Below are positions 1-9,568 of a DNA stretch of 64,000 nucleotides, piece after piece. The notes below the pieces were generated by a model. It saw only the letters and a list, made by a program, of their open reading frames with translations, did no database searches and had not been told where the DNA came from. Location: NCBI RefSeq assembly GCF_028279465.1, contig NZ_JANQNS010000005.1, positions 124,001 to 188,000 of the forward strand, in the 5' to 3' direction. This DNA comes from Parasphingopyxis sp. (lineage in GTDB: Bacteria > Pseudomonadota > Alphaproteobacteria > Sphingomonadales > Sphingomonadaceae). Position numbers and translations under genes: made by a program. How positions within the stretch are numbered: the first letter of the stretch is position 1; each line of letters opens with the position of its first letter.

Positions 1-264
1 GCAGAGCCAATCGTTCCAGGCACCTTGGTCATAGGCGAGCCGGATGCGGCCAATCACGTCGAAATGCTTGCCGCCATATTCGCCGCGCGTGCCGATTTGG
101 ATCGGGCTGACGTCGAAGGGCAGTACGGCAACCTCGCCGGCCAGCTCGACGCCATCGGCAATCCGCTTCACGGTGCTATGGCAATAGTCGCAAATCCGCG
201 CTGGCAGAGCAGGCGAGCGGAAGATGACTTCCGCGCCGCAATTCGGGCAGTTTTCCGATTGCAT
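1..264 (-). CDS. Zinc-ribbon DUF4178-type protein, partial (C-terminus outside window)
   Basis: The frame is open from an ATG at 264 leftwards to the window edge, giving 88 residues. The N-terminus has a zinc-ribbon pattern, two CxxC pairs (CPNC near residue 6 and CDYC near residue 33), followed by a stretch rich in beta-strand residues that resembles the start of a DUF4178 domain. It begins 27 bases after the stop of the SPFH gene upstream, so the two are probably co-transcribed. Zinc-ribbon/DUF4178 proteins often sit next to SPFH 'virion core protein'-like genes in sphingomonads (recalled, not searched). Biochemical function is unknown. The zinc-ribbon call is solid; the DUF4178 assignment is tentative because most of the protein is missing. 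Confidence 0.6.
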   Translation of the reverse strand, partial: MQSENCPNCGAEVIFRSPALPARICDYCHSTVKRIADGVELAGEVAVLPFDVSPIQIGTRGEYGGKHFDVIGRIRLAYDQGAWNDWLC

Positions 265-291
265 CGCCTCGCCTGTCCCCCGTCGCGCCGC

Positions 292-1308
292 TTAGATCTT
301 GCTCAGCAGATCTGCCTTCTTCGCTTCGAACTCTTCGGCGCTGATCGCGCCCATTTCCTGCAGCTTGTGCAGTTTTTCGATGAGCTCGAACGGATCGGCT
401 TCGGGCGCGGCGGGCGCAGCCGGAGCGGCCGGCGCCGCGGGCGCGGCAGCGGGTTGCTGCGCCATGGCGGTGGCCATGGTCTGGCCGATCGCCATGCCCG
501 CACCGGCACCGGCACCGAGCCCGGCCATGCCGCCTTCCTGCTCGGCCGCCTTTTCGATGGCTTCAGCCGCTTGGAACTTCGCATATTGATCGAGATCACC
601 AAGCACGCGCATCGAGCTCTTCTTGTCGAGATGTTCCTGCACGGCCTCGGGCAGCGACACGCTTTCGACGAAGAAGGTCGGCACTTCGAGCCCATATTGC
701 GCGAAGGCCGGGCCGACCGCTTCCTTCAGCGCTTCGGACAGCTTCTGCTGATTGGCGGCGAGATCGAGAAACGGCACGCCGCCGCCACCAAGGCCCGTCG
801 CCAGCGCGGTCATAATCGCGGCGCGCAATTGCGGTTCGATTGCGCCGACCGTCACCCGGTCGAGCGTACCCACGAGCGCGGCGTAGAAAGGCGCGACATC
901 CTTGACCCGGAAGGAATAGGTGCCGAAGGCGCGCAAGCGCACCGGGCCAAGCTCCGGATCGCGGATGGTGACCGGCTGGGCCGTGCCCCATTTCAAATTC
1001 ACCTGCTCCTTCTGCGAGAAGAAATAGACGTCCGTCTTGAACGGCGATTTGAAGGCCTTGTCCCAATTTTTGAGGTTCGTGAGGATCGGCATGTTGGACG
1101 TGTCGAGCGTGTGCAGGCCCGGCCCGAACATGTCGGCGAGCACGCCTTCGTCGATCACGACGGCGGCCTGCGTCTCGCGCACCGTCAACTGCGCGCCATT
1201 CTGGATTTCATTGTCCGCAAAATCGAGTTTTTCGGCGAGAAGCTCCGGCTCCTCTTCCCATTCGATGACGTCGATAAATTGTTTCGAGATGAAATCCCTG
1301 AGGCCCAT
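292..1308 (-). CDS. SPFH-domain protein with C-terminal SHOCT motif (virion core protein-like)
   Basis: This 338-residue protein has no signal peptide. Residues about 20-240 form an SPFH/prohibitin-like domain. Then comes a Gly/Ala-rich stretch and an Ala-Pro linker of repeated AAP units (about 270-303). The last 33 residues form a SHOCT-type short helical motif (FELIEKLHKLQEMGAISAEE). This domain order matches the 'SPFH domain / virion core protein' family, thought to act as an oligomeric scaffold at the membrane; no enzymatic role is known. The zinc-ribbon gene follows directly on the same strand. The start ATG at 1308 is the only good one ahead of the domain. Confidence 0.85.
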   Translation of the reverse strand: MGLRDFISKQFIDVIEWEEEPELLAEKLDFADNEIQNGAQLTVRETQAAVVIDEGVLADMFGPGLHTLDTSNMPILTNLKNWDKAFKSPFKTDVYFFSQKEQVNLKWGTAQPVTIRDPELGPVRLRAFGTYSFRVKDVAPFYAALVGTLDRVTVGAIEPQLRAAIMTALATGLGGGGVPFLDLAANQQKLSEALKEAVGPAFAQYGLEVPTFFVESVSLPEAVQEHLDKKSSMRVLGDLDQYAKFQAAEAIEKAAEQEGGMAGLGAGAGAGMAIGQTMATAMAQQPAAAPAAPAAPAAPAAPEADPFELIEKLHKLQEMGAISAEEFEAKKADLLSKI

Positions 1309-1423
1309 TGCATCACTCCCTTTGTCAAACGGACATTAGCGTCGTTGCGCCGACGCGCCAACCATATTGCCGATATAGGGCGGCAACACGCGAATTTTTA
1401 GGGGCGGCAATCCGATACCAACG

Positions 1424-1462
1424 AAAAAGGGCGAAGAGCCGCAAAAACTCTCCGCCCTTTTT
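1424..1462 (-). terminator. Rho-independent terminator of the TonB receptor operon
   Basis: A perfect 10-base inverted repeat, AAAAAGGGCG at 1424-1433 and CGCCCTTTTT at 1453-1462, extends inward after one mismatch by a further AGAG/CTCT pairing. Read on the minus strand the stem ends in a T run. It lies 34 bases beyond the stop of the TonB receptor gene, the expected place for its terminator. The run of A/T on both sides means it could act in both directions. Confidence 0.8.
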
Positions 1463-1495
1463 GTGGGACCGTGACCCAGTCCAAATGCGACCGGC

Positions 1496-4219
1496 CTAGA
1501 AAGTCGTGCTAACGCCCAGGGAGAAGCTGCGTCCCCGCTCATAAGCCAATGCCTGAATCTCCGAACCGTCCGGCGCCCGGTAGAATTCGTTGAAATCCTC
1601 GTTGAGGATATTGCGAATTTCGAGCGTACCCTGGAATTCCTGGCCGAAGATATCGAACGCCTGACGCCAGACAAAGTCGAGCTGTATCCGACCTTCTTCC
1701 TGAATATCGGGCCGATCATTAATCGGCGAACGGTTGGTAATCCGATCGCTTGTATAGGTCAGCAGGATCGATTGCTGCGAGAGCCGATCTTCATCCTCCA
1801 AACTGAGCTGGAGATTGACGATATGATCAGACTGTCCGGTCAGCGCGACACCGTCGATGAAATAGTCTGATGCAGGCTGCGGATCGGCGAAGCCCGGCAC
1901 GATGGTTGTAGCGCCATCCGACACCGAAATTTCCGACTGCGTGTAGGTATAGTTGACCTGAGTCCGCAATCGCCGCGACGAGAATATCCCACCCCAGTCA
2001 TAAAGCGGGAAGAACTTCACCAGCTCTGTCTCGAAACCGTAGAGCGTTGCCGCCGGCGCGTTGAGGAACGTCACGTTGACGTCATTATCGCCGCTCGTCG
2101 CCAGCTGCTCGATCGGGTTTTCAATGTCCTTGTAGAAGGCCGCGATGCTGAACAGCTCGTCACGCTCGAAATACCATTCGAACCGCGCTTCGGCATTGAA
2201 CAATTCGGTATCGATCAGTCTCGGATTACCACGGAACGTGCGGTCATTGTCCGGATCGGTATAGGACGGCGCGGCAAGTTCGCGGAACTGGGGCCGGCCG
2301 ATCGTGCGCGATGCGCCGAGACGCAACTGCATATCTTCGGCGAAGTTCCAGGTCAGCGTGGCTGCCGGCAGCCAATAATCATTTTCCAGCGGCGGTGCTA
2401 TGAATAGCGGATTGATCGGAAAACCAAAGAAGGAAAGCGGCGTTACGACCTGCGTCGCATCCTCGTAGCGCACACCTGCCGCGATGCTGAATCCGTCGAA
2501 AATCTCGACATCGAGTTGGCCATAGCCGGCATTGACTTCGAGTTCCGCCGTATAGGCGTCGCCACCCTGCGCATCCGTCCGCTCCTCGACAAAAATGTCG
2601 TAAAAGCCAAGGATGGCGTCGGAGAACAGGAAATCGGGCCGTAGTTGCGCGACCGACAGCGGCAGGCCGCCCTGACGCTGCGTGACAAAGCGGAACGCCC
2701 GGCGTTCAAAATCGCGTTGGTTCAGATAATAGGCATAGCCGACGTTGATATCGAAGCGTCGACCGGTCGGAACGCTATAAGTCAAATCGATCTGACCGCC
2801 CCAGACATCGTCGTTGAGATCGGAGAAGCTCAGCTCATCAGTCTGACCGCCCGTTCGCGTATCGTGAATGAAATCGTTCGCGGTGGTATCGAAGGCATAT
2901 TGGATCTCACGCTCATAAGGCGCTTCGCGCTGCGCATTGGCATAGCTGCCGCGCAGGTCGATGTTGAGATCGCCGAACTCGAATTCGCCAACCAGCTGTG
3001 TGCTGATCAACTGCCGCTCGAACCATTCCGTATTCTGGTTATTCTGAACACGGCCGGTGTTCCGGACCGGACCCACCGAGGTGCTGATCCGCGCTTCTTT
3101 CGCGGTATCGCGAATATAGAGATTGGTGAAGCGAATCTGGTGGTCGCCGAATTCCGCACCGATGCCGAGCAGGCCATTCACGACGATCCGGTTCTGCGTC
3201 GACAGGAAGCGGAAATCGGACACGTTCGGCGTAATCGTCTGACCGTCGTTGGTGAACTCGCCCTGCTGACGCAGTCCGCCGCGCGTTTCCCAGCTGTTAC
3301 TCCATCCTGCGGTAGCGACAAAACCGAGCCGGAAATCGCTGCCAATATCGATATAGGTGCCGCCAGTGATATTCACGCTGCCGTTGAACGGAATGTTATC
3401 GTTCCGTTGGATAAGGTTGATGTTCGCGTTCTCAAAGCTCTGCGAGATATCGAGAATATCAGCGACGAAACCGGGCGCATTGGGATCGCGAAACTCGGGC
3501 TGGTCGAAACGGATACGGACGCCGCTATCCAACGCCTGCTGCACAAGCGGCGGAATATCGCGCGTGCCATCGTCGAAGCCCGTCCAGTCGGTATCGCTGC
3601 CGAAATAGGTATAACCAGTCTGCAGCGTCGTCTCCGAATTGCCGCTCAGGCTGCCACTGAATGTTATGAAGGGTTCGTCGGGGACGGCACGGGTCGTCAG
3701 GTTGATGACACCGCCGCCGAACTCGCCGGTATAGTTGGGCGAATAGGTTTTCTGGACCAGCGAACTTGCGAGGATGCTGGTCGGGAAGAGATCGAGCGGC
3801 ACCGTCCGCTTGAGCGGCTCGGGCGACGGCAACGGCGAGCCGTTGAGCAAAGCCAGCGAGTAGCGCTCGCCAAGACCGCGCACATAGACAAAGCGTCCGC
3901 CGACCAGGCTGAGACCCGAAACACGCTGCAACGCGCCGGCGGCATCGCCTTCACCCGTACGCGCAAGGTCTTCGGTAGACAGGACCGAAAGGACTTCGGA
4001 CGACTCACGGATCGGTTCGGGAATGTAGCGCCCGATAACGACGATCGGCGTGCCACTGCCGCCGCCCGTCGAGATGTCGACATCCTCTTCTTCTTGCTCG
4101 TCATCTTCCGCGACATCGGCGTCGGCCGGAGGCTGATCGGCAGTCTGCGCCATCGCCGATGGTGCGATGAGCGCGCTTGATACGAGCAGCAGGCCCGCAA
4201 GCGATAAATTCTTCGTCAT
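1496..4219 (-). CDS. TonB-dependent outer-membrane receptor (907 aa)
   Basis: The start at 4219 is preceded by AGAAGAG and gives a clean signal peptide (MTKNLSLAGLLLVSSALIA...AMAQ). An acidic linker (DDEQEEEDVD) follows, then a plug domain with the typical VRGLGERYS and GEFGGGVINL patterns, and a long beta-barrel ending in an aromatic residue (GVSTTF). It would import a substrate across the outer membrane with TonB/ExbBD energy. It follows a beta-helix lipoprotein gene by 76 bases on the same strand, so the two probably work as a pair, perhaps the lipoprotein presenting ligand to the receptor. The substrate cannot be told from the sequence. A longer frame adds 10 residues upstream but lacks a matching ribosome site. 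Confidence 0.92.
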   Translation of the reverse strand: MTKNLSLAGLLLVSSALIAPSAMAQTADQPPADADVAEDDEQEEEDVDISTGGGSGTPIVVIGRYIPEPIRESSEVLSVLSTEDLARTGEGDAAGALQRVSGLSLVGGRFVYVRGLGERYSLALLNGSPLPSPEPLKRTVPLDLFPTSILASSLVQKTYSPNYTGEFGGGVINLTTRAVPDEPFITFSGSLSGNSETTLQTGYTYFGSDTDWTGFDDGTRDIPPLVQQALDSGVRIRFDQPEFRDPNAPGFVADILDISQSFENANINLIQRNDNIPFNGSVNITGGTYIDIGSDFRLGFVATAGWSNSWETRGGLRQQGEFTNDGQTITPNVSDFRFLSTQNRIVVNGLLGIGAEFGDHQIRFTNLYIRDTAKEARISTSVGPVRNTGRVQNNQNTEWFERQLISTQLVGEFEFGDLNIDLRGSYANAQREAPYEREIQYAFDTTANDFIHDTRTGGQTDELSFSDLNDDVWGGQIDLTYSVPTGRRFDINVGYAYYLNQRDFERRAFRFVTQRQGGLPLSVAQLRPDFLFSDAILGFYDIFVEERTDAQGGDAYTAELEVNAGYGQLDVEIFDGFSIAAGVRYEDATQVVTPLSFFGFPINPLFIAPPLENDYWLPAATLTWNFAEDMQLRLGASRTIGRPQFRELAAPSYTDPDNDRTFRGNPRLIDTELFNAEARFEWYFERDELFSIAAFYKDIENPIEQLATSGDNDVNVTFLNAPAATLYGFETELVKFFPLYDWGGIFSSRRLRTQVNYTYTQSEISVSDGATTIVPGFADPQPASDYFIDGVALTGQSDHIVNLQLSLEDEDRLSQQSILLTYTSDRITNRSPINDRPDIQEEGRIQLDFVWRQAFDIFGQEFQGTLEIRNILNEDFNEFYRAPDGSEIQALAYERGRSFSLGVSTTF

Positions 4220-4295
4220 GGCTCTTCTCTTCAATACGAGTGAAGACATGAAGGGGCGACGACCGGAAACGGCCGCCGCCCACTTACGGTCAAGC

Positions 4296-5870
4296 TTAGC
4301 TGTAGAACGGCGTCACCAGGCAGGAAGTCAACGCGTCTCCCGTACCCTGCGGGTCCGATCCGAACAGACCGCACGTCCAGTCCTGCGTCCAAGGCGTTGA
4401 CGCGCCCTGATCCACCGCACCGATATAATCGACCGTTTCGATCGACGGATCGGTAAAGGCCGTCACCGCATCCTCGGCCGAGCCGTTGACGAAGCCGTCG
4501 GTCAGCGAGTTGGTGAACGCGGAGTCGTTGTTGGCGCCCATGTTGAAGAGCGTTTCAACGGTTGCCACGTCGACGCTTTCAGGGTTGCCCTGATTGCCGA
4601 ATGCGGTCGGGCAATCCAGCACCACGGACTGGAAATCGGGCATACCGTTGTCCACCGTATCCTGATCGTCGATCGTCAGACAGGTTGGCTTACCGGTAAC
4701 GACACCGTTCCAATACTGGCCGCCGATGCCCTGGCGGATCAGAATACCGAAGTCGTTTGCACCGCCACCGCCATAGAAGGTGAAGTTGGCCAGCGTCGGA
4801 TCCGAACGCGGATCCCTGCCGAGCCGCGAGTCAGCCTCGATGAAGTGATCACCACCGGCAGCGCGCTGACGGACGATGATGAACTGGTTCGTGCCGATAT
4901 AGCCATCATCAATGTCAAGACTGTCATCGTCCGCGCCCGTGATAACGATGTGATCGCCGTTGACCGTGCCGCCGAACCATTCGATGCCGTCATCCGAGCT
5001 GTTATGCACCTGGATATAGCTGAAATCGGTACCACTGCCGACGCCGCCGAGCGAAATACCGTTCAGTTCGTTGCCCTGACTGACTTCAAAGCCCGGATAG
5101 CGGACTTGGACATATTCCAGCGTACCGCTGTCGTCGTCTGGCTGATCGCCGCCGAAGAACGCGCCGGCCGCGCCTTCGATTTCAGTCTGACAGTCGGCAG
5201 AGCCGCCTGCGGCGGTACCGCTATCGCAGTTGCTGATCGGGCCGCGGCCGAGAATGACGAGACCACCGAACAGGCCAATCGAGTCAGCATTGACAGTACC
5301 CGATCCGTCCGCTTCGCCCTCAAAGTTCGCTCGCGCCGTAAAGACAATCGGTTGCGTCTGCGTACCGTCGGCATTCAACTGCGAACCGCGCTGCACAATG
5401 ATGAAGTCGGCCGTGCCGGCTCCGATCACGACAACGCCGGGATCGATGTTGAGAATACCCTGCGTCCCGCCGGTCGCCTGACCGTCACCGCCGACATCCA
5501 CGCCTACGTCGACACGTCCACCGAGTGAATAAACAACGCCATCGAGACGCTGCAGGGTCATCGTCCCTGTGACGGTTCCCGAAAGCTGACAGATGCGGAA
5601 ATCAACCGTGCCATCATTGTCGCCATCGATCGTGCCATTGTTCGTCGTACCCATGGGGCAGTCAGCAGCCGGCGAAATGCTCGCGAACCGTTCCGTCGAA
5701 GGCGGTGTCGGCGTCGGTGGCGTTGGCGTCGGCGGGGCTGGCGAAGCCGGCGGCGCCGGCGGCGTCACAACGACGATATTGCCTTCGCCGGGCGATGCGA
5801 CATCGTCGGCGCCACAAGCGGCAAGCGGAATGGCAGCGCTCATCATGAGCAGAATGCGAGTACGTGACAT
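4296..5870 (-). CDS. Secreted lipoprotein with beta-helix-like domain, paired with TonB receptor
   Basis: The 524-residue product starts with a lipoprotein signal peptide ending in the lipobox LAAC (Cys19). A Pro/Thr-rich linker (PPTPTPPTPTPP) follows. The rest is rich in Gly, Asp, Asn and Val with many short repeated turns (for example DDDSLDIDDGYIG), as in right-handed beta-helix, pectin-lyase-like folds. No catalytic motif of a known polysaccharide lyase is recognisable, so a binding role is as likely as an enzymatic one. It is the first gene of a two-gene unit with the TonB receptor downstream, so a surface substrate-capture function is inferred. The ligand is unknown. Confidence 0.75.
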   Translation of the reverse strand: MSRTRILLMMSAAIPLAACGADDVASPGEGNIVVVTPPAPPASPAPPTPTPPTPTPPSTERFASISPAADCPMGTTNNGTIDGDNDGTVDFRICQLSGTVTGTMTLQRLDGVVYSLGGRVDVGVDVGGDGQATGGTQGILNIDPGVVVIGAGTADFIIVQRGSQLNADGTQTQPIVFTARANFEGEADGSGTVNADSIGLFGGLVILGRGPISNCDSGTAAGGSADCQTEIEGAAGAFFGGDQPDDDSGTLEYVQVRYPGFEVSQGNELNGISLGGVGSGTDFSYIQVHNSSDDGIEWFGGTVNGDHIVITGADDDSLDIDDGYIGTNQFIIVRQRAAGGDHFIEADSRLGRDPRSDPTLANFTFYGGGGANDFGILIRQGIGGQYWNGVVTGKPTCLTIDDQDTVDNGMPDFQSVVLDCPTAFGNQGNPESVDVATVETLFNMGANNDSAFTNSLTDGFVNGSAEDAVTAFTDPSIETVDYIGAVDQGASTPWTQDWTCGLFGSDPQGTGDALTSCLVTPFYS

Positions 5871-6051
5871 GAAGAAAAACCCCTTTTGAACCGATTAAAG
5901 GTCAGACGAACCGCAAGCGATGAGTGCCAACGATTTCTGAGGCCGCCACTATGGGGTCTGTGTGATTCCTTGATGACGGAGTCTTTGTGGTTTTGTTACA
6001 GTCGTCGAAACAAAAATGTCACAAGGGTTATCGTACGGCTAAAACGCGTCG

Positions 6052-6825
6052 CTAGCGCGCATCCATGACGATCGTCTGTTCTTCACCGTTTCTGAGAATT
6101 TCGATCTCGATCCATCCGCCTTGGCGAATGCGGCCTGGAATTGACGCAACATTCTCGCTGCTTTCGAGCCTGAACCCGCCGAATCGGAGAAGCACATCAT
6201 CCGGTTGCACACCGGCTTCTTGAAATATCTCCGGCATCCGGCCTTCGCGGAACTGGTAGCCGGCATGGCGGCCATCGATCCGATAGGAGGTTAGCGCCGC
6301 CTGATACTCAATCGCCTCGCGGTCCGGGGCTTCGCTGCCCGGCTCGGCAGTGGAACCTCCAGACGAACTGCCAGCTGCGGTTGCGCCTTCCGCTTCAAAA
6401 GCAAGCCGCACCTCCCGGCCATTTTCGCGGACCAGTATGTGATCGCCCGCGACTGCAAGCAGCGGCACACCGGGCAGGACTTCGCGCCCAACCCGCACCA
6501 GCCGCTGCGGCCCGGCGCCGTTCGACACGATGGCGGCGCCGGTGTCGCCCAAGCCCATCACGCCATGCAGCCTCAGGCTCGCCACAGAATCGCCGGATGG
6601 CGGTGTCGGCGATTCGGCTGACGGCGCGGCAGGCGCGGGAGCTGCCGGTGCCGGTGGCGCGGTGCCAGCGTCCGGCGCGGCAGGTGGTGGGGCTTCGCCA
6701 TCGCGGAATATCCAAAGCAGCAGAAACAGCGCGACAAGGCCGCCGCCGATCAGGATCGCCAAACGTCGCGGCGAGGTTTCCGCCTCGCGATCAAGCTGGA
6801 AAAGGCCGGCCTGCCGCTCAGCCAT
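6052..6825 (-). CDS. GspC-like inner-membrane protein with C-terminal PDZ domain
   Basis: The ATG at 6825 has a strong upstream GGAGGAG; frames starting earlier lack one. The 257-residue product has a short cytoplasmic N-terminus, one transmembrane helix ([17 protein letters not shown]), a Pro/Ala-rich periplasmic linker, a GspC homology-region-like beta domain ([11 protein letters not shown]...[14 protein letters not shown]) and a C-terminal PDZ-like domain ([20 protein letters not shown]). This is the layout of type II secretion protein C. No other gsp genes are visible nearby, so it is either an orphan or separated from its system. It faces acsA divergently across a 162-base gap. Confidence 0.75.
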   Translation of the reverse strand: MAERQAGLFQLDREAETSPRRLAILIGGGLVALFLLLWIFRDGEAPPPAAPDAGTAPPAPAAPAPAAPSAESPTPPSGDSVASLRLHGVMGLGDTGAAIVSNGAGPQRLVRVGREVLPGVPLLAVAGDHILVRENGREVRLAFEAEGATAAGSSSGGSTAEPGSEAPDREAIEYQAALTSYRIDGRHAGYQFREGRMPEIFQEAGVQPDDVLLRFGGFRLESSENVASIPGRIRQGGWIEIEILRNGEEQTIVMDAR

Positions 6826-6987
6826 TCTGGGTCTCCTCCGCGCCTCGGTTACGGTCGCCATGACATGACGATGCCGCACCAGAATGCAAGCCGACTGCAT
6901 CCACCACCATCTCGGGCGCAGAAAAACGGGCTTGCTATCACCCCCGCCATAGCGCCACTAAGACAGCGCAATGCAGGAGAGCGTCTG

Positions 6988-8928
6988 GTGAGCGAAGAAG
7001 AGACTTTTCCGGTTCCTGAGGAATGGGCGAAACGGGCTCATGCCGATACGGCGGAATATGAACTTCTCTATGGCCGGTCGCTCGCCGATCCGGGCACCTT
7101 CTGGCTCGAACAGGCGCGCACTCTGGACTGGATCAAGCGGCCCGAAATTTCTGGCGACTGGAGCTTCGACGCCAGCGATTTCCATATCAACTGGTTTACC
7201 GACGGGCAGATCAACGTCTCGGCCAATTGCCTGGATCGGCACCTCGCGACGCGCGGCGACGATATCGCGATCATCTGGGAACCGGACGACCCCGAAGAAG
7301 AGCCGAAGCGCTTCACCTACAAGCAACTCCATCGCGAGGTGTGCCGCTTCGCCAACGTCCTGAAGCAGGAAGGCGTGCGGCGCGGCGACCGGGTGACGAT
7401 CTATATGCCGATGATCCCCGAGGCCGCATTCGCCGTACTAGCCTGCGCTCGGATCGGGGCGATCCACTCGGTCGTATTCGGCGGCTTTTCGCCCGAAGCG
7501 CTCGCTGGCCGGATCACGGATTGCGACAGCAGCCATGTCGTTACGGCCGATGAAGGCCGGCGGGGCGGCAAGCGGATCGCGCTCAAGGCCAATGTCGACA
7601 AGGCGGCCGCGCATGTAACGTGCCTGAAGAAGGTTATCACCGTCCAGGCGACGGGCGGCGATGTCGAAATGACTGCGGGCCGCGATGTCTGGTATCATGA
7701 AGCGGCCGAAACGGTGGATACCGAATGCCCGCCCGAAACCATGGGCGCGGAAGACCCGCTCTTCATCCTCTACACATCAGGCTCGACCGGCAAGCCCAAG
7801 GGTGTGCTCCACACCTCGGGCGGCTATCTGCTCTGGGCATCGCTCACGCATCGCTATGTCTTCGATTACAATCCGGGCGAGATTTACTGGTGCGCGGCCG
7901 ATATCGGCTGGGTTACCGGCCACAGCTATATCATCTACGGCCCGCTCGCGAATGGCGCGACGACGCTGATGTATGAGGGCGTGCCTAACTGGCCGACGCC
8001 GAGCCGCATCTGGGAAGTCGCGGACCGGCACAATGTCGAGATACTCTATACCGCGCCCACGGCGCTGCGTGCCCTGATGCGCGAGGGCGATGATTATGTG
8101 ACGCGCACGAGCCGGGCGAGCATCCGGCTGCTCGGCACGGTCGGCGAACCGATCAATCCCGAAGCCTGGCGCTGGTATTACAATGTCGTCGGCGAGGGTC
8201 GCTGCCCGATTATCGATACCTGGTGGCAGACCGAAACCGGCGCGGCAATGATCGCCCCCCTGCCTGGCGCCACCGCCCTCAAGCCGGGCAGCGCGACCAA
8301 GCCCTTTTTCGGCGTCGAGCCGCAGATCGTCGATGGCGAAGGGCAGGTCCTCCACGGCGCAACCGAGGGCAATTTGTGCATCGCCCGCTCCTGGCCCGGC
8401 CAGATGCGCACCGTCTATGGCGATCATAACCGCTTCTTCGAAACCTATTTCACGACCTTTCCCGGCAAATATTTCACCGGCGACGGCTGCCGGCGGGACG
8501 AAGACGGCTATTACTGGATCACGGGCCGGGTCGATGACGTCATCAACGTTTCGGGCCACCGGATGGGGACTGCCGAAGTCGAAAGCGCCCTCGTGCTCCA
8601 CAAGGATGTCTCGGAGGCCGCCGTCGTTGGCATGCCGCATGACGTTAAAGGTCAGGGCATCTACGCCTATGTGACGCTCAACGCGAACACCGAGCCGAGC
8701 GAGGAACTGCGCAAGGAACTGGTCGGCTGGGTGCGCACCGAAATCGGCCCGATCGCCTCACCCGACGCGATCCAGTTCACCCCCGCCCTGCCCAAAACGC
8801 GGAGCGGCAAGATCATGCGCCGCATTCTGCGCAAGATCGCGGAAGGCGATGTCAGCAGCCTCGGCGATACGAGCACGCTCGCGGAGCCTACAGTCGTCGA
8901 CGATCTGGTCGCGAACCGGTTGGGCTGA
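6988..8928 (+). CDS. acsA: Acetyl-CoA synthetase
   Basis: The GTG at 6988 lies 7 bases after GGAGA and gives 646 residues, the usual length for Acs. It activates acetate to acetyl-CoA through acetyl-AMP. Visible motifs are the ATP-binding P-loop [11 protein letters not shown] (about residue 260), the [18 protein letters not shown] hinge region, and the C-terminal TRSGKIMRR segment holding the lysine that is acetylated in this family. An ATG frame begins about 120 bases earlier but overlaps the divergent GspC-like gene and has no ribosome site. A CobB-type deacylase, known in enteric bacteria to reactivate acetylated Acs, is encoded at 21557-22261. Confidence 0.95.
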   Translation: MSEEETFPVPEEWAKRAHADTAEYELLYGRSLADPGTFWLEQARTLDWIKRPEISGDWSFDASDFHINWFTDGQINVSANCLDRHLATRGDDIAIIWEPDDPEEEPKRFTYKQLHREVCRFANVLKQEGVRRGDRVTIYMPMIPEAAFAVLACARIGAIHSVVFGGFSPEALAGRITDCDSSHVVTADEGRRGGKRIALKANVDKAAAHVTCLKKVITVQATGGDVEMTAGRDVWYHEAAETVDTECPPETMGAEDPLFILYTSGSTGKPKGVLHTSGGYLLWASLTHRYVFDYNPGEIYWCAADIGWVTGHSYIIYGPLANGATTLMYEGVPNWPTPSRIWEVADRHNVEILYTAPTALRALMREGDDYVTRTSRASIRLLGTVGEPINPEAWRWYYNVVGEGRCPIIDTWWQTETGAAMIAPLPGATALKPGSATKPFFGVEPQIVDGEGQVLHGATEGNLCIARSWPGQMRTVYGDHNRFFETYFTTFPGKYFTGDGCRRDEDGYYWITGRVDDVINVSGHRMGTAEVESALVLHKDVSEAAVVGMPHDVKGQGIYAYVTLNANTEPSEELRKELVGWVRTEIGPIASPDAIQFTPALPKTRSGKIMRRILRKIAEGDVSSLGDTSTLAEPTVVDDLVANRLG

Positions 8929-9540
8929 GTGCAAAAGCCGCAATCGGTCAGACCGCTCGAAGAGTTCGGTCGCGTAAGGCTTTCGAAGAGTTTCTTCATG
9001 CGCGATTTCCTGTTCTCGGACATCGCAGCGATCCACGGGTTCACCAACCTCCCCGATGACCCCGATCTGGCGATAGCCGCCGGCACGAAACTGTGCACCG
9101 AACTGCTCGAGCCGATCCAAGACAGGTTTGGGCGTATCGCCATCCGCTCCGCCTATCGGTCCAGCGAAGTCAACGCATTTGGCAACGCCAATGATCTCAG
9201 CTGTGCGTCGAACGAAGCAAATGCGGCGGGACATATCTGGGATATGCGCGACGTGGAGGGCCATATGGGCGCTACCGCCTGTATCGTGGTGCCGGGCTTT
9301 TGGGACAGGCATCAGGAAGAGGGCGACTGGCAGAAGCTGGCGTGGTGGATCCACGATCATCTGCCCTACAACTGGATGTATTTCTATCCGAAGCTATGGG
9401 CCTTCAACATAAACTGGCATGAGCAACCCAAGCGCTGGATCAAGAGCCACGCATCGCCCAAGGGGCTGCTCACAAAAGCTGGAATGGCGAACCATGACGG
9501 CAGTCATGAAGCCCATTGGCGAGATATTGTCGGCGACTGA
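8929..9540 (+). CDS. Conserved protein, possibly M15-peptidase-like fold
   Basis: The GTG at 8929 follows the acsA stop directly, so translation is probably coupled. The 203-residue product has no signal peptide. The central part (IRSAYRS, then AGHIWDMRD, and a Trp/His-rich tail with WWIHDHLPYNW and NWHEQPKRW) recalls the spacing of His/Asp metal ligands in peptidase M15-type folds, but I cannot assign the ligands with certainty. It could be an enzyme of another kind. Reported as a real conserved-looking gene of unknown function; only the fold suggestion is tentative. Confidence 0.6.
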   Translation: MQKPQSVRPLEEFGRVRLSKSFFMRDFLFSDIAAIHGFTNLPDDPDLAIAAGTKLCTELLEPIQDRFGRIAIRSAYRSSEVNAFGNANDLSCASNEANAAGHIWDMRDVEGHMGATACIVVPGFWDRHQEEGDWQKLAWWIHDHLPYNWMYFYPKLWAFNINWHEQPKRWIKSHASPKGLLTKAGMANHDGSHEAHWRDIVGD

Positions 9541-9568
9541 AGCAGCGCCGTCATCTACATGCCGTCAT

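Noticed and set aside
25-1401. A 458-codon plus-strand frame over the SPFH gene
   Set aside because: The minus-strand SPFH-SHOCT protein is clearly real; the plus frame has no motif and crosses the terminator region.
2645-4180. A 511-codon open frame opposite the TonB receptor
   Set aside because: Antisense shadow; composition is Arg/Ile/Asp-rich without domains, and the receptor on the minus strand is complete.
5994-6023. TGTTACA and TGTCACA repeats as a PhoB box
   Set aside because: Spacing is 23 bases rather than 11 and the intermediate half-site is absent. Kept only as a remark, not as a feature.
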